Origin: Actinostola sp. cb2023
Taxonomy: Eukaryota > Cnidaria > Anthozoa > Actiniaria > Actinostolidae
NCBI GenBank assembly: GCA_033675265.1
Contig: JAUJYZ010000416.1
Location: 62,001 to 126,000 of the forward strand
Direction of reading: 5' to 3'
Length of the DNA: 64,000 nucleotides
Below the pieces are notes generated by a model. That model searched no databases. It had not been told where the DNA came from and saw only the letters and a program-made list of their open reading frames with translations. This document shows positions 31,260 to 43,552 of the stretch, piece by piece. The position numbers and the translations under genes were made by a program. Within the stretch, counting starts at the first letter, position 1; the number at the start of each line of letters is the position of its first letter.

Positions 31260-33960
31260 TTATATGCTAGACCCATTCCCATTACGGCACTCGGCCACTC
31301 GATCTTCGTAAAATTTACAGTAAAATTGAAGAAAGTCAATGTTTAGGCTGTCATTTACAAATGAACCAGTGATCTACGATACAAAACAACAACGGAATAC
31401 AAAATACTTGCGACTAAAGTTTACTTGCCAAGTTATCGATTGTAAATATCCTTTCGTCCTCTAGCGATTTTTTTCAGGGTGAATGTCAGGTCTCCGTAGT
31501 GTTCGTATGTATGGGATTTCATCATGCCAGCAGTTCGATCGATTCCTGTTGCTCAGCCTTGCGAAATATAGTAAAAACAACACTTGAATTTTGGTGCCCC
31601 GACATAGCTCGATTGCTTCCAATATCAATCTGTCTTCCATACCAATGTTCTCTAGCGATTTTCCTTGAAGTTCTGTTTCATACCAACGAATCGAAGCAGT
31701 CGAAAATGTCAAATTACGAGACGATTTTTAGCTTCAAAACACTTCCATCGGCTGCCATTTTTCTCTGACCTTGCAGCCTAGCCTCCATTGCTATAGCTAC
31801 ATAAATTTAAGCACCAGTTTCTTTTTTACCACGGACAAAATAAGCCGCGAAGTCAGGGGAGTTTATAACAATGGATCGAGCGTTTGGCCGGGCGGGAACT
31901 GGGTTCCAGTTTAAGAGAATAACCCGCGAATTTCACTATATTAGCCCCTAAAAAAGCTTTTCCCACCAAATTTTCGATATATTTTCTACTTTAGGGGAAA
32001 ACTCTGAGATTTAAATAAGAATAGTTTATCGCTCCTTCAAATATAACGTATTTTAAGGATATGACCGATTTGTATGGGTAATTCTGTGCGATGCTCGACT
32101 TGGTACCATTGCCATGCACTTGATATCAGTGCCAATAGGATCGAGGTCTAAAACAGTAGGAGTGGCGATGATCATTTACAATCTCGAGCAGAAATAACTT
32201 ATGTTAGTATATACCACACAAGTGAATGCTTGTTGTGCGCTGTGATTGGTTAATCAAACTAGGGATATCATTGGCTATTTACCTCCGAAACAAGATGGCG
32301 TCACGTTTCGCCTACGTGTCGTTTTCTTCTTGACAATAAATTTCATATATTTAATTGGCTGGCTATTCACTTGTGTGGAACAGAAGGGAATTTTGTGTGC
32401 GCATGCGTCGCGACAGTCAGATGAATACAAGACGTACTCGATGTAAGTTGTTTGGTTCCAATGTTTACAGTTTTTTGCGGACGCATTACGATAATTGTAT
32501 GTACTGAACACGCAGAAATGAAGTCTTAATGCTATCTTTGTGCATTTAAAAAGTTATTTCATTGATCGAAATATTACTGAGTCTTATGCCTTTATTTGAT
32601 ATCAAATTCCTGTTTTTTTGCTGTGCTAAATACTCTATTTTGGACCGAACATGGCGGTCAGCTGACATTGAGTAAGCAGTTTGTCTTAGTTGCAAGCTCA
32701 GTCGCGAAGAAGATTTAAAGGAAAGTAAATACATTTAGTTAATTCTTATACATATGGAATGTATATTATTATATTTTAGCTTTCATCAACACCATCCAAA
32801 TCATTATTAAATGAACTTCAAATAAACGAAGGTAAACTTGTGTATGATGTCTGGAATACTGATCAATTATCCCAATCTTCAAAGTTAGTTATCTCGAAAT
32901 TGAGTCGAAATCTCCACTATTTCCACTACATAATTCATTAAAGTCATGTTTCCTGTTTTGAAAAATTCTGGTAACTTATTTGGAAAAATTCGCTCGGTCG
33001 AAGATTTTCGACAATTTCTTCGTCATAATTTCTAGAACATGAATTAATCGTCAACACATGTATTATGGTATTCGTTTTATGGTAGAGCCTCTTCTGTCAG
33101 TGTTCCAATGTTATTGTAATGTTCCCATCCGAGGTCATATCTTTAGATATTATGCTGAGATCGGTCATTTTATTGAAGTGTAAAGTTCGCATAAATTGCA
33201 TTGCTTGAAATCCAGCCCAAATCTCCACAAAAAATTACCATTTCATAGAATTATATACCATATGCTTTCAGTATACATTATTGAGAATGTTGGAACAATT
33301 CGCCAGAAGAGATAATATTACATTTTTTTAATGATAACAACAACAATATTTTCATGGAAAGGTCGGGGAAGACATCTAAATTGTTTTCAAATTCGACAAA
33401 ACTTTGTACAGGTATAGTAAATAAATACCACAAGACACCAGGACAGTTTCAAGACTGTTATTGCAGTATTTATAGAAGAAGAAAAAATATATATAATCCA
33501 CAAAATCCCAGCTTGGGCTTCCTGTGCCGTTCAATATCAAACAAAATACGAATTGTGTGAATATAATAGCGAGTGGGTAGTAAAAAGCCATTAATAAATT
33601 AACATTTGACTATATATATTAAGCCTTTTTGTCGAACTCTGATGATCAAAATAGCAACAGAATAAAATATAGCGTTATTATTACTATCAGTTTTTGTCAG
33701 CTCCGAAATTACGCTTTTGTGGTCCAGCGGTTAAGCGCATGCTCATGCAAATGTCCCTCCTGTTCTTGTGTGGTATATACTAGCTAAAACAATTATTCCC
33801 CTCAGTGTCGGCGAGTAGTGGTAGATATTTACATCACATGGTTTGAAATGGGCAATTTGCATACAAGCTAAAGAGGTCCATTGTTAAATATATTCAATTA
33901 TTTCTTCAATAAGAGCAAATGTCGCTTCATTCTGAATTCTTGGGTTGCAACCACATGACT
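31260..33960. other. Intergenic DNA, no gene recognised
   Basis: A palindromic pair ACCACACAAGTGAATGC (about 32213) and complement (about 32366) marks a small fold-back element. Related phrases are at about 24155 and 33768. Nothing else could be supported. Confidence 0.45.
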
Positions 33961-34736
33961 CAAAATCCCTTGAGATATAAATAACAATGAAACAGCCGCC
34001 ATGTTGGATGATCTTATTCTAACAAGAGAAGCTAATGAGGAATGCTTTGTTAATGTCATCCAACATGGCGGCTATGACGTAACGTGCAACCCAAGAATAG
34101 AGGGTAAAATTCAAATGGCTATAACTCTCTTAATTTTAATTGTCGGCGCCAATTCCTCCTCAAAGTGAAATAAACTCACAAAGAACAAATACCGACAATT
34201 TAAAAACGATTGATTAATCTCTATGTCAAGCTTCAAATGGTTAGCTTGGGCTACCTGTGATCTACAGTGAAGTTAGGCAACACATTGTTAAAATTGCCGA
34301 AGAAGGTATTATTTTTAAACAATTGTGTTTTTTTTTACCAGGTCTGAATATAGGAACCTGATTGAGTTGTGAAGGCGTTTAATACAAAAATGCTGGTATT
34401 TGTTTTTAAGTTTCTTAATAGTTTCAGATGGAGTTGTGAAGGCATCTACTATGAAGCTATGCAACATATTGCTGGCTTTCACGTGACGTCATGGAGGCCA
34501 TGTTGGTTCCCGATAACAAAGCATTCCTCATTAGCTTCTCTTGTTTGTTCAACCAACATGGCCGATGCGTCTCTGTACTTTAAATCTCCAGGGATTGATT
34601 GCAAACCAGCAATTGTTAATGAAGAAGGTATTTTTGTTAAACAATTGAGTGTGGTTTTCAGGGGCGCAATAATCCAGAAAAAATTGAATGTTTACTTAAG
34701 TTGAGTTGCTGCAGAAGACGCGCGAGTAGTTATACG

Positions 34737-35012
34737 ATGGCTCGTAACTATCGAAAGCTCAAACGTTCTCTAGAGGAACAGTCATGGTCAAAAGAAACTA
34801 TTTCCCGAAACTCCAAGAATAGTACAAAATGGAGTGTGAATATTTTTGATGAATTGAAAAGGGTTCGGGCAAGAAAGTCGCCAGGAAAGAGTCCGTTGAC
34901 TTTGCACATGGGAACGTTGAACAGATTCAAGATGGCTGACGGTCAAACTTACAGAAATGTCCGCGTTATCGCTAACCTTTTTGGATGCCAAAGTTCGTTG
35001 GTGAAAGAGTGA
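34737..35012 (+). pseudogene. Possible fragment of a DUF3504/Crypton-related protein
   Basis: A 91-codon frame (ATG 34737, stop 35010-35012) contains SRNSKNSTKWSVNIFDELKR, similar to the N-terminal core-binding helix of DUF3504 proteins (NT.KsTkwA..vFeeW). After that the similarity ends (GQTYRNVRVIANLFG). It is too short to be sure; probably a transposon remnant. Confidence 0.35.
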
Positions 35013-35210
35013 ATAAGACTGGATGGCGCTATCCTCTTAATTAAGACACTGTATAATATCGTTTGTGGTATCAACAACCATATAATGGAGATCAATGCGG
35101 AGAATGGAGTAAATCTGCTGAACAAGAGTAATCGACGGTAAGCTTCTTTGTTCAGTATTTATTATTGTTTTTATTTATTTATTTCAAATTTCGCAATAAA
35201 TATATTTATC

Positions 35211-36272
35211 ATATGACCCGTACGGTCCTGCTCGCGCGCTCTTAATGAAACCTTCGGAAAAAGTCACGTGATGGGGCCCGGACGGCTTTGCTCGAGCTAG
35301 TCCAGTCCCAGACTCACTTTCTATCCGCTCCGACAAGCTGAAGTCGCGGAGGAATGAGAGTCCAGTATAACTTGCATGCGCATGGCAGCTTAGCAGCCAA
35401 TCTGATTGGAGCTGAATAGACCAAATCGACTAACACAATGTTTACATTCTTTGACCCATTTCAGATCTTTTGGGAATACGGTTCTTTAATTTGTCTGTTG
35501 TATTTCGATTTCAATAGACATTTCAATAGCATTGATGTGGAAATGTTGTTTGCAAAAGTTTTGAATTGGGTTAAGAATGTAAACATTGCGTCAGCCGATT
35601 TTGTCTATTTTCAGAGCCCACAATGTAATATGGCCAGTGATTTGTTTACCTCACGATGAGCTGTCAAAATATAAAGGAATGAAATGGCCTATAGTGCGCG
35701 CAGATTAATAAAGAATACATCAGTGACTTTCCAAAGCCCGTACTCAAATTAACAAAAACATCCGGCTTCCCATGAGTCACTTGATAAATGGCCTGGAGCT
35801 GTTAAAACTTTGGAACAATATTATAATTACTCTTTGCGATGAGGGAAATCTTCACGGAATCGATGAAATTCTTCCCAAAATTCGACTGATATCGCTCATA
35901 CAGAACTGAGAAACTGCGCAATATAAATATTAAATTATTATTAAATTATTGAACTAGGATTTACTGGAGCCTCCGCCATTTTGGAAATCAGACAGGCTTT
36001 GTAACCAGGCGACCACCACATATCTGTGGTGGTCGCCTGGCTGCTAAGCTGCCATGCGCATGCAAGTTATACTGCATGGACTCTCTTTCCTCCGCGACTT
36101 CAGCTTGTCGGAGCGGATAGAAAGTGAGTCTGGGACTGGACTGTGCTCGAGCGACCCGGAAAAACCCGTCCGATCTTACTCGATGTTTACATCGTTTGCG
36201 CGCGCTATATTTATTTGTTTTACAGTGTTTTTTCATCCCTTTTTGTAACAAAAAACTGTGGGTCATATGACA
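35211..36272. mobile_element. DNA element with long subterminal inverted repeats
   Basis: Ends read CATATGACCC (35211) and GGGTCATATG (36272). Inside, about 105-bp arms (35298-35400 and 36041-36145) carry GTCCCAGACTCACTTTC and TGACTTCAGC-like complements. A perfect 16-bp-stem hairpin (CCAGGCGACCACCACA) sits at 36006-36043. No transposase is seen. Confidence 0.7.
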
Positions 36273-36277
36273 AAATG

Positions 36278-36430
36278 CTTATTGACTGAGTTACGTCGAG
36301 CCAGACGGGAAATATTTGGCTCTTGGTCATTTGTATGGACCTCGCTGCGCTCGTTCCGTACGGCATGACCTCGAGTCATGATCAAATATTTTCCCGTCCG
36401 GCCCTCCCACAAATGCACTCAGTCAATAAG
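36278..36430. mobile_element. MITE with CTTATTGACTGAG ends
   Basis: A 13-bp perfect TIR with inner AGACGGGAAATATTTG / complement arms, inserted immediately next to the previous element. Confidence 0.75.
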
Positions 36431-36589
36431 TACATAATATTTACAAATGTAATTTTAATTACAAACTAGACGCTTTAATAAGCGTTCACTCGCGCTCTGG
36501 TGCAATTGAGCACTGGGATGCATTGTAGCATGAAAGAAGTATAATGTATATGGGCATCCTCCTTCCATTCGGTGAGGGACTGAGCTACA

Positions 36590-36790
36590 ATCCCATGCAA
36601 AATAAAATGTGCCACCATGAAATCGTAAGTCTCACCCCCCCTCCCCGTTCCAAAGTTGATGTTTGGGTTCAAAATTCCCTCAAATATTACAAACCATCAC
36701 TGATCATTCCCTCAAATATTACAAACCATCACTGATCAACATTGTGGAAGGGGAAGGGATCATAGGTGTCTCGTTTATATTGCAGGAGAT
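36590..36790. repeat. Direct repeat, left copy (~205 bp)
   Basis: The segment CAATCCCATGCAAAATAAAA through TTTATATTGCAGGA matches 40623-40828 almost base for base. Both copies include an internal duplication of CCCTCAAATATTACAAACCA. The two copies bracket the Rep and Tc1/mariner pseudogenes. Confidence 0.9.
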
Positions 36791-37108
36791 TGTCTATAAC
36801 AGGAATGATTGGAATGCAGCGTGTGGAGGGATGAATGTGTGAGATAGAGACCACAATATCGAACGGCAAATGCACATTTAAAATGTCATATTAATTATCC
36901 TAAAAATTTCGAACAAATATTGCAGCAGTAACGCGTATGTATGATATGTTTACTTATTAAAAGGGCTAATAATACAATGCGGAAAAAATCAGGAAAAAAC
37001 ACACTTTAATTATTGTAAAAAAAAAAAGTTTTGCACAACAATTTGTAAAAAGCAATGCATATATGGTAATTACTATGAAATGTACAAGACATACATTGCA
37101 CAACAATC

Positions 37109-38495
37109 ATGTTAGATTCAGTAGAGTCGAATGAATTCTGTAGTGACGTTATAAAATTTGATGATCGAATGGACAGCGAAGAACAACTAGGGAACGAATT
37201 GCTTCGCAATCGCGATGTCAGACGAGTTTATTTAATAACATACAGTCAAGTCAATGCCGATATATTCCAACCAGGGAGAGTTTTGTCACCATAGTTGAAG
37301 ATGCATTTTCGACTTGTAATGTGCAGATATTACAATGGGTTTGTGCCAAAGAAAACCATATAGAGTCAGGATTTCACTATCATATGGGCGTCAAGTTGTT
37401 TGAGCGGCACAGGTGGAGGAGAGTTAGGAGTGTTCTTCAAGAGAAGCACGGTGTGCATGTAAACTTCTCTAATCGTCATGAGAATTATTACTCTGCATGG
37501 AGTTACACCACGAAAGAAGATTCGGAGTATATTCAGTCAGAAGGCCATCCTGATCTTACCAATGCTCGACCTCCCCAAACCACGCGAGCAACTGAAGCAC
37601 GGCGCAGAGGAGCGAGGAGTCGCACAAGAGAACGAAGTGCCCGAGGAAAAGCCAGAAGACGTCAATTGAGTGTTTACGAAGTTTCGCAAATAGTTGTAAG
37701 CAAAGGAATCAAGTCCCGTCTCGAACTTTTAGCGTTGGCCCAAGAACAACAAAGTCAAGGAAAAACAGACCTCACTCAGTTCATAGCCAACCGCGGTCCA
37801 AAGGTTGTCGACGAAGCAATCCGAGTTGGATGGGAATTGAACGAAGCACCAAGTCTTGTGGTTCGGTCGCAGCAAAGTCGTTTAGAGCGACTAAACGTTG
37901 CCTTTGGAGGAGACTGTGTATCCAATTGCAATAAGAAATGGTTGGAGCTCGCGAGAAATATACTTACGCGAAACACATCGATGGACCTGAGTTCGTAGGA
38001 GCTGTACGCTTATTGCTAGAGCAAGGAAGAGGGAAATATCGCAACATCATAATTACAGGCCCATCGAATTGCGGGAAAACCTTTATCCTCAATCCATTAA
38101 ATATGATATATGATACATTTAGCAACCCTGCTACGACAAGCTTTGCCTGGGTTGGAGTTGAAGGTTGTGAAGTCATATTTTTAAATGACTTTCGATGGTC
38201 AGCCCAGATTATCCCTTGTCACAATCTCCTATTGCTCCTCGAAGGACAGATGGTGCGTTTTCCAGCTCCAAAGACGCATTATGCTCAAGACATTGTCTTT
38301 GAGAAGGATTCGCCTATATTCTGCACGGCGAATGAGCACTTCAGTTTTGTGAGAGGGGGTGCAGTTGACCGTGTTGAGACACAGATGACGAGAGTAAGAT
38401 TTCGTGCATTTCATTTCTTTTCACAAATCCCGCAGGATGAACAAGTCAGTATCCCATCATGTGCGCGTTGTTTTGCGGAATTCATTCTCCACTGA
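37109..38495 (+). pseudogene. CRESS-DNA-like Rep: HUH endonuclease plus SF3 helicase, broken
   Basis: Three overlapping or adjacent frames carry the motifs of a rolling-circle replication initiator. The first (37109-37294) has an RCR motif I-like VYLITYSQ. The second (open from about 37277, to 37998) has HYHMGVKL (HUH, motif II), YYSAWSYTTKED (motif III Tyr/Lys) and a basic linker. The third (37938-38495) has the SF3 helicase: Walker A GPSNCGKT, Walker B VIFLNDF and motif C PIFCTANEH. The Rep/SF3 combination is established for CRESS-DNA viruses and related elements. Three different frames mean at least two frameshifts (about 37275-37290 and 37938-37998), so it is not functional as one protein. 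It may be an endogenised viral Rep or a Rep-bearing transposon family; no capsid gene is visible. Confidence 0.75.
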
Positions 38496-38589
38496 AGCCC
38501 ATGTAATTAGCTGCGATCTGTTTTCTTTGAAATTGAATTAGCATAATGTCAAAATTTCATGGATATAACGCAGAGGTCGGTGCTGTGAA

Positions 38590-38994
38590 CGGTACACCGG
38601 GACGGATCACCATGTTTTAAACTCAGAATTATATACTATGCTTGTAGTGTACAAACTCAATATACTAGTATATTGAGACATTTATATGTCAGTATAAAGA
38701 TGAAAGGCTTTTTCAGTGATTTTATCTTAATATAAAGATATTAAACGACGATACACCACGGTGAACCGTATAAATAATATATAATATGTTATATATTCTT
38801 TTTTAGTGTCAACGGTACACCGTTGCACAATGAGCTCGTTATATTGCGCTTTTGCACAAGAATACTAAACTTCAAGCCCATCATGGTATGATGGTGCAGA
38901 GCTCACTTCTTATGGCTTCAATGTGCACCCAGCGTATTCTGCAGAGCTGTAATATTACATGTTTTAGATGGTGGTGTACCGTGGAGGTGATCCG
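38590..38994. promoter_or_regulatory. Iteron-like CGGTACACC cluster with TAATATTAC
   Basis: After the helicase frame, CGGTACACCG occurs at 38590-38599 and 38813-38822. Variants are CGGATCACC (38603-38611), CGATACACC (38749-38757), CGGTGAACCG (38759-38768), GGTGTACCG (38973-38981) and GGTGATCCG (38986-38994). TAATATTAC, identical to the geminivirus-type nicking nonanucleotide, is at 38950-38958. No strong stem surrounds it. Confidence 0.45.
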
Positions 38995-39291
38995 TTCATT
39001 GTCATAGGATTCCCCATTCAGGGGTGGAGTGGGGTTTTCGGTGTCATATTTATTCTATGAAGACTTTTATGTTTATACCTGACACTGTGATAGAGGTGTC
39101 ATAATCAGTCATAATCAAGATAGTAAATTGTTTTAAATGCATGTTTGATTGTTATACTTCACATTTATAGGGCGTTTGTTTATTCCTGAAATTTGCGCAG
39201 ACTTGTAGTCTTAGGAAATAGTCATTGCACATGATTTTTATTATCAATAAATCACATTAACTAATAGGCTGTTTACAATACTTCAGGAGTT

Positions 39292-40410
39292 CTAATATCT
39301 TAAACGCTGTCCTTTTCTCTTTATAATTTCTTTCAAGCGATTTGACATCGATGCAATTATGTTATTTATGGTTGCTATGGGAACCGATTGAATTGTATTT
39401 ATTACTCTATCCTGAAATTCTTCGTACGTTTCCTTTTTGATTTGCGATGTTATTGCTTGCTCACGCAAAGCATCTGAAACAAGTTTAAAAACATTTTCGA
39501 TAGGATTTAAGTCTGGACTTCTCGGGGGTTACTGAGAAGTTCACAGTTTGCACGGGCCATAGCCGCACGAGCCATGGCTGAGTTTTGACTTGGATCCCCG
39601 TCTTGAAGCCATAATCGCCTTTGGCCTTTATCTGCTATGACAAACATGGTCTCAAAGTTGTCGTCAATAAACTTGGCGAAATAAGGGCCATTCAACTTAT
39701 CATAAGCTTTGCATGAGATCACACCCTTGTCGAAACTTATAGCTACCATCAGCTTCACAACACGGCCACCAGTGCCTGTTTTTTTGCCCCTTCGCGGTAC
39801 AACCACGATCCAGTCCTTCACATCTCTTGCGCCATACCCTGGCTTTGGGTGCCAGAGCTTGATCCAAGGGATTTCTCTTGTACGCAAATCCCGTTCCGTC
39901 AAGGTAAAATGCTATATCTTGCTTCCACACATCGCAACGAAACTCTTTTAGCATTCGCCGTGCAAAAACTCTTCGTTTTTTTATGTCTGTCTTCGTTAAT
40001 AGACCTTTCTTTCGAGCTTGTAGATAATAGTAGCCCTCTTTATTTAAAATCCGCGAAATTGTACTCTCTGAAACCTCTAGTCTAGCAATACAAGCGTTCT
40101 CCATGAGTCTCTTGATCGTGAAATTACCTTCTTGCTCTCTCAGTATCTGTATAGATCTTCTAAGTTGCCTTTCTTGACGTACACTTAATTTTCTTGGTCT
40201 TCCTCTTGTCTCAAGGCGTGTATTCACAGATCTATCCCTGTTCATATCCATATTACGAATTCTCCACACAGTTGCTCTAGAAACGTTACACTCTTTCGCC
40301 ACTTTTCGAATTGAAAGTCCTTGTAGTTTGGATAAATAATACACCATAGCTCTTGTCTTGGGGTCAATGGCCATACCTCTGTTTATACCTCTACTGATCG
40401 TTATTTTCAA
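39292..40410 (-). pseudogene. Tc1/mariner transposase, two frameshifts
   Basis: The N-terminal part has helix-turn-helix regions (LSIRKVAKECNVSRATVWRI, then GRPRKLSVRQERQL). The catalytic Asp residues are in FYLDGTGF and LQDGDPSQNS, and the Glu is in SPDLNPIENVF. The frame changes near 39780 (a T run in the + strand) and near 39527 and ends at a stop at 39292-39294 after KRKGQRLRY. Length and motif order are those of an almost full-length Tc1/mariner transposase (about 370 codons), inactivated by small indels. TIRs were not identified. Confidence 0.87.
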
Positions 40411-40622
40411 TGCTCTTGTTGAGTTGTTGTAATTCAGAAGGTAATACTAATGCTTATATATCATTTCTTTGCTTTATTGGTTCATTACATAAATATTTGA
40501 ACGCGTTACAATGTACGTAAGTTCAAACTTTCTCGTGACTTCCAGTTCAAATCCGTTCGCACGTCATAAATTTCAACACCTACTCTACGTCATTTGTTTA
40601 TCTTGATATCTAGGTCTAGAGA

Positions 40623-40828
40623 CAATCCCATGCAAAATAAAATGTGCCACCATGAAATCGTAAGTCTCACCCCCCCTCCCCATTCCAAAGTTGATGTTTG
40701 AGTTCAAACTTCCCTCAAATATTACAAACCATCACTGATCATTCCCTCAAATATTACAAACCATCACTGATCAACATTGTGGAAGGGGAAGGGATCATAG
40801 GTGTCTCGTTTATATTGCAGGATATTGT
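40623..40828. repeat. Direct repeat, right copy (~205 bp)
   Basis: Partner of 36590-36790. Here the similarity ends just after TTTATATTGCAG/GATATTG. Confidence 0.9.
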
Positions 40829-40907
40829 AGCTGTGAAGAACGAAGAGATCAGGAACGAACTGACCGAGACACACGTTTTCATTCTCACCCCAGACAATTT
40901 TCTTTGA
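40822..40907 (+). CDS. Candidate orphan exon
   Basis: After an acceptor-like TTTATATTGCAG the frame reads DIVAVKNEEIRNELTETHVF, then ILTPDNFL and a stop at 40905. The composition looks coding, but the family is not recognised. The left repeat copy stops just at this border. Confidence 0.3.
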
Positions 40908-41184
40908 GCCACTTGATAAGTAGTCAATCCTGGCAAGTAAACTCAAGCCATTCAGAATTAGCTCGTTGATTAGATAGGCCGGGAATATTCCGTCCCTCCA
41001 ATTACGAGATGTGTAAAACCTGTCTAGCAAGAGTTGCTTTAGTGTTTATCATTCTCGTTCACAGTCATACTCGATTGCAGATTGCATATTGTGCTTAGTC
41101 ATCATAGCTGAAACATTTCTCAATGTTTAGATCTGAGATAACGATTATAGTCAGATCAAATCAGTGTTTGGTTACTTGTTGGGT

Positions 41185-41370
41185 GACTCGGTAGAACATA
41201 CATAATTTGGAATCGCCCGACACTCGACAACATAATACCGCCGGACCAGCTCAGAATTTGTATCAACGACCAAAATCGAGAACAGAATTTGGAATCGGCC
41301 GGCATTCGACAACATAATACCGCCGGGCCAGGTCAGAATTTGTGTAAACGACCAACATCGAGAAAACATA
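41185..41370. repeat. Two-copy tandem repeat
   Basis: Two diverged copies of about 80 bp contain CGACAACATAATACCGCCGG and CAGAATTTGT. Confidence 0.75.
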
Positions 41371-41683
41371 CTTGATTTGAAGAACTATAGTCAGCTAGAT
41401 ATCTTTACGTGATTTATTCTGACAGATGAACTTGCCCCTTGACCTACGGTGCCTCCTGATTGGTTTGTTATTTGTAATCTCTCTTGCGGTCAGACTTCTT
41501 GTCTCTATATTGTCTCTATCCATTTTGCGACTACTACTAACAAAACAAAACAAAAAAAAAGACAGCCTCCAATCTAAGACTCTTGCCCCGGCCATAGGCC
41601 TGGGCACAAGTAATTAAAATAACACTATACTCCACAAGTGCCGTTAATTCGGGCTCCTTTTCTAAACATACAGTTCGTACTGC

Positions 41684-41718
<35 letters not shown>

Positions 41719-41963
41719 ACATACTCGACCGACGAGTTTTCGGAAAGTCAATCGGCAACTATTCGTAGATCTGAGCCTGCGATGCATCATGAAAGCGGCA
41801 CAGAGCCCATGCGCAACAATGGCCCCTTGCAGATTTGACGACCAAACATGACGAAGAACAGTTTGCATTTTTAGACTAGGGACTCCAACAGGAAGCCCGA
41901 GTAATAAAGTTAATATCAGATAAATACGGCAAGGGGTCCTCCAGAAACCATAGAAGCATTTAC

Positions 41964-42167
41964 GGCAAACGTCGAACTAACCATAAAATGAATTCAGTCG
42001 AATAACCTATTAATTTTGAAATAGGCTCAAGCCAATTCAGAAATGACGACTCTGGAACGACATTGTCACAACGCCTTTTCACACACAAAACGACGTTCTA
42101 ACCATGAGCCAATTTTAAAATTAATAGGTTCGACTGAATTAAGCTGATGGTTAGTTCGACGTTTGCC
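41964..42167. mobile_element. MITE with GGCAAACGTCGAACTAACCAT ends
   Basis: Terminal inverted repeats of about 50 bp (41964 inward, 42167 inward), including ATTCAGTCGAA-type inner arms. No ORF. Confidence 0.8.
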
Positions 42168-42652
42168 CTAGGCCTAAATGTATTATTGAAGGCTATAGCT
42201 AGGCAAGTTAGTCAATGCAGAGATTGAGTAAAGCAAGGAAAAGTAATGATCAGTATTAATTGTCTGTAATCTAACTTACGACTCCTTAGTTCTTATTAGT
42301 TCTGTAGCACTCTAATGAGATGCAAATATGAAATACGGTATAATAATGCCTCGTTAACACCTATTGTAAGGGCACTGTGCCACTTGCACAGTGGCAATAA
42401 ATACGGCATCAAAGGCAGGGTACTCCCTTCTTGCTCAATTCCAGCGGAACAGTGGTCAGATGAACGGCCCACCCACCCGACCAATAGATTCGCGTGGGTC
42501 GTATTCTCCTCTCCTGACCACCTTAGCCAAGCTGTTCCAGCTTGGCTTAGACCGCTGATCAATATTTTATCCCATACCTTAATTCAGCTGAGCATGAATG
42601 AGAGTGTTATGTAATATAATACTATTCATTGGTTTAAATCAGCTGTTAAACA

Positions 42653-43552
42653 CGAGGGCGCACTATAAAAGGAGAGATACCTAGGGTAAGTTCGTTGGAT
42701 CTGTCAATCAAATCTATACCGAGACGTCACAGAGAGAGGATCACAAGAACTGCAAGCTTTATATAATTCAATCACATGAACAAGAAACTGTGGAAATAAG
42801 TACTAAAACGCACATGGATGATTTTTGTTGTACAATTCACTATCACTTTTCACCTTGGTAAAATAAAATTATGGTACTTTGAACTGGAACCGTTAGCCGT
42901 TTTAAAGTCGCACGGCTCTAGTATTCTGGTTATCGTTTCTTTCGTAGGTTATCCTAAAATTAACCCGCCAAGACATGAAAATACCACTTGCGATTTAAAT
43001 ATACTCACAGCATAGGTTTCGAAACTTTACCGGCCTTTACCATAAAAGTACAGAGATGTACAAATGCTCGACACATTTACCTCGTAACAAGACACCTTCG
43101 CGGCGAACGACGTCGTTTGTCTTGTTATGGTGACGACGAAGACTAACGTAACTTGTGTAATGAAAACAATACTCTTGTCGCTTTATGTAGAAATGACCGA
43201 ACATACTTTTATGCTTGGAAATGTTTATTACAGGCAAAGAGGATTTCGCTTCATGAATTTGTAGGCCTGGATAAGAAGTACGGATGTTGATTGTTGTGAT
43301 ACATGGCGCGCGAAATTCAAAACATATCGTATAGATAACTACCGAATACGAAATATATTGACACGTCCTTCTATTGTAGACGTAAATTTACAATTTCTTC
43401 ATTCATTTGTCTTTACTGTTGAAATGTGACTTTATGAAGAAAATTATTTTACCCCGTTGTTCAGCCATGTTCAACCATTGTCCGACATATTGAAACTCAT
43501 TTTTATTCAACAAATTGTGGGCGGAGCGATGCCATTTCATAGTGCGCCCTCG
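42653..43552. mobile_element. DNA element with CGAGGGCGCACTAT TIRs
   Basis: A perfect 14-bp inverted pair (42653-42666 and 43539-43552) encloses 0.9 kb with no recognisable transposase. Confidence 0.65.

Noticed and set aside
38950..38958. TAATATTAC as proof of a CRESS origin
   Set aside because: A nine-base AT-rich word is expected a few times in a window of this size by chance, and no GC-rich stem flanks it. Used only as supporting context for the iteron cluster.
41426..41617. Hydrophobic 63-codon ORF resembling a membrane peptide
   Set aside because: No start context or conserved feature; the hydrophobicity follows from the T-rich sequence.
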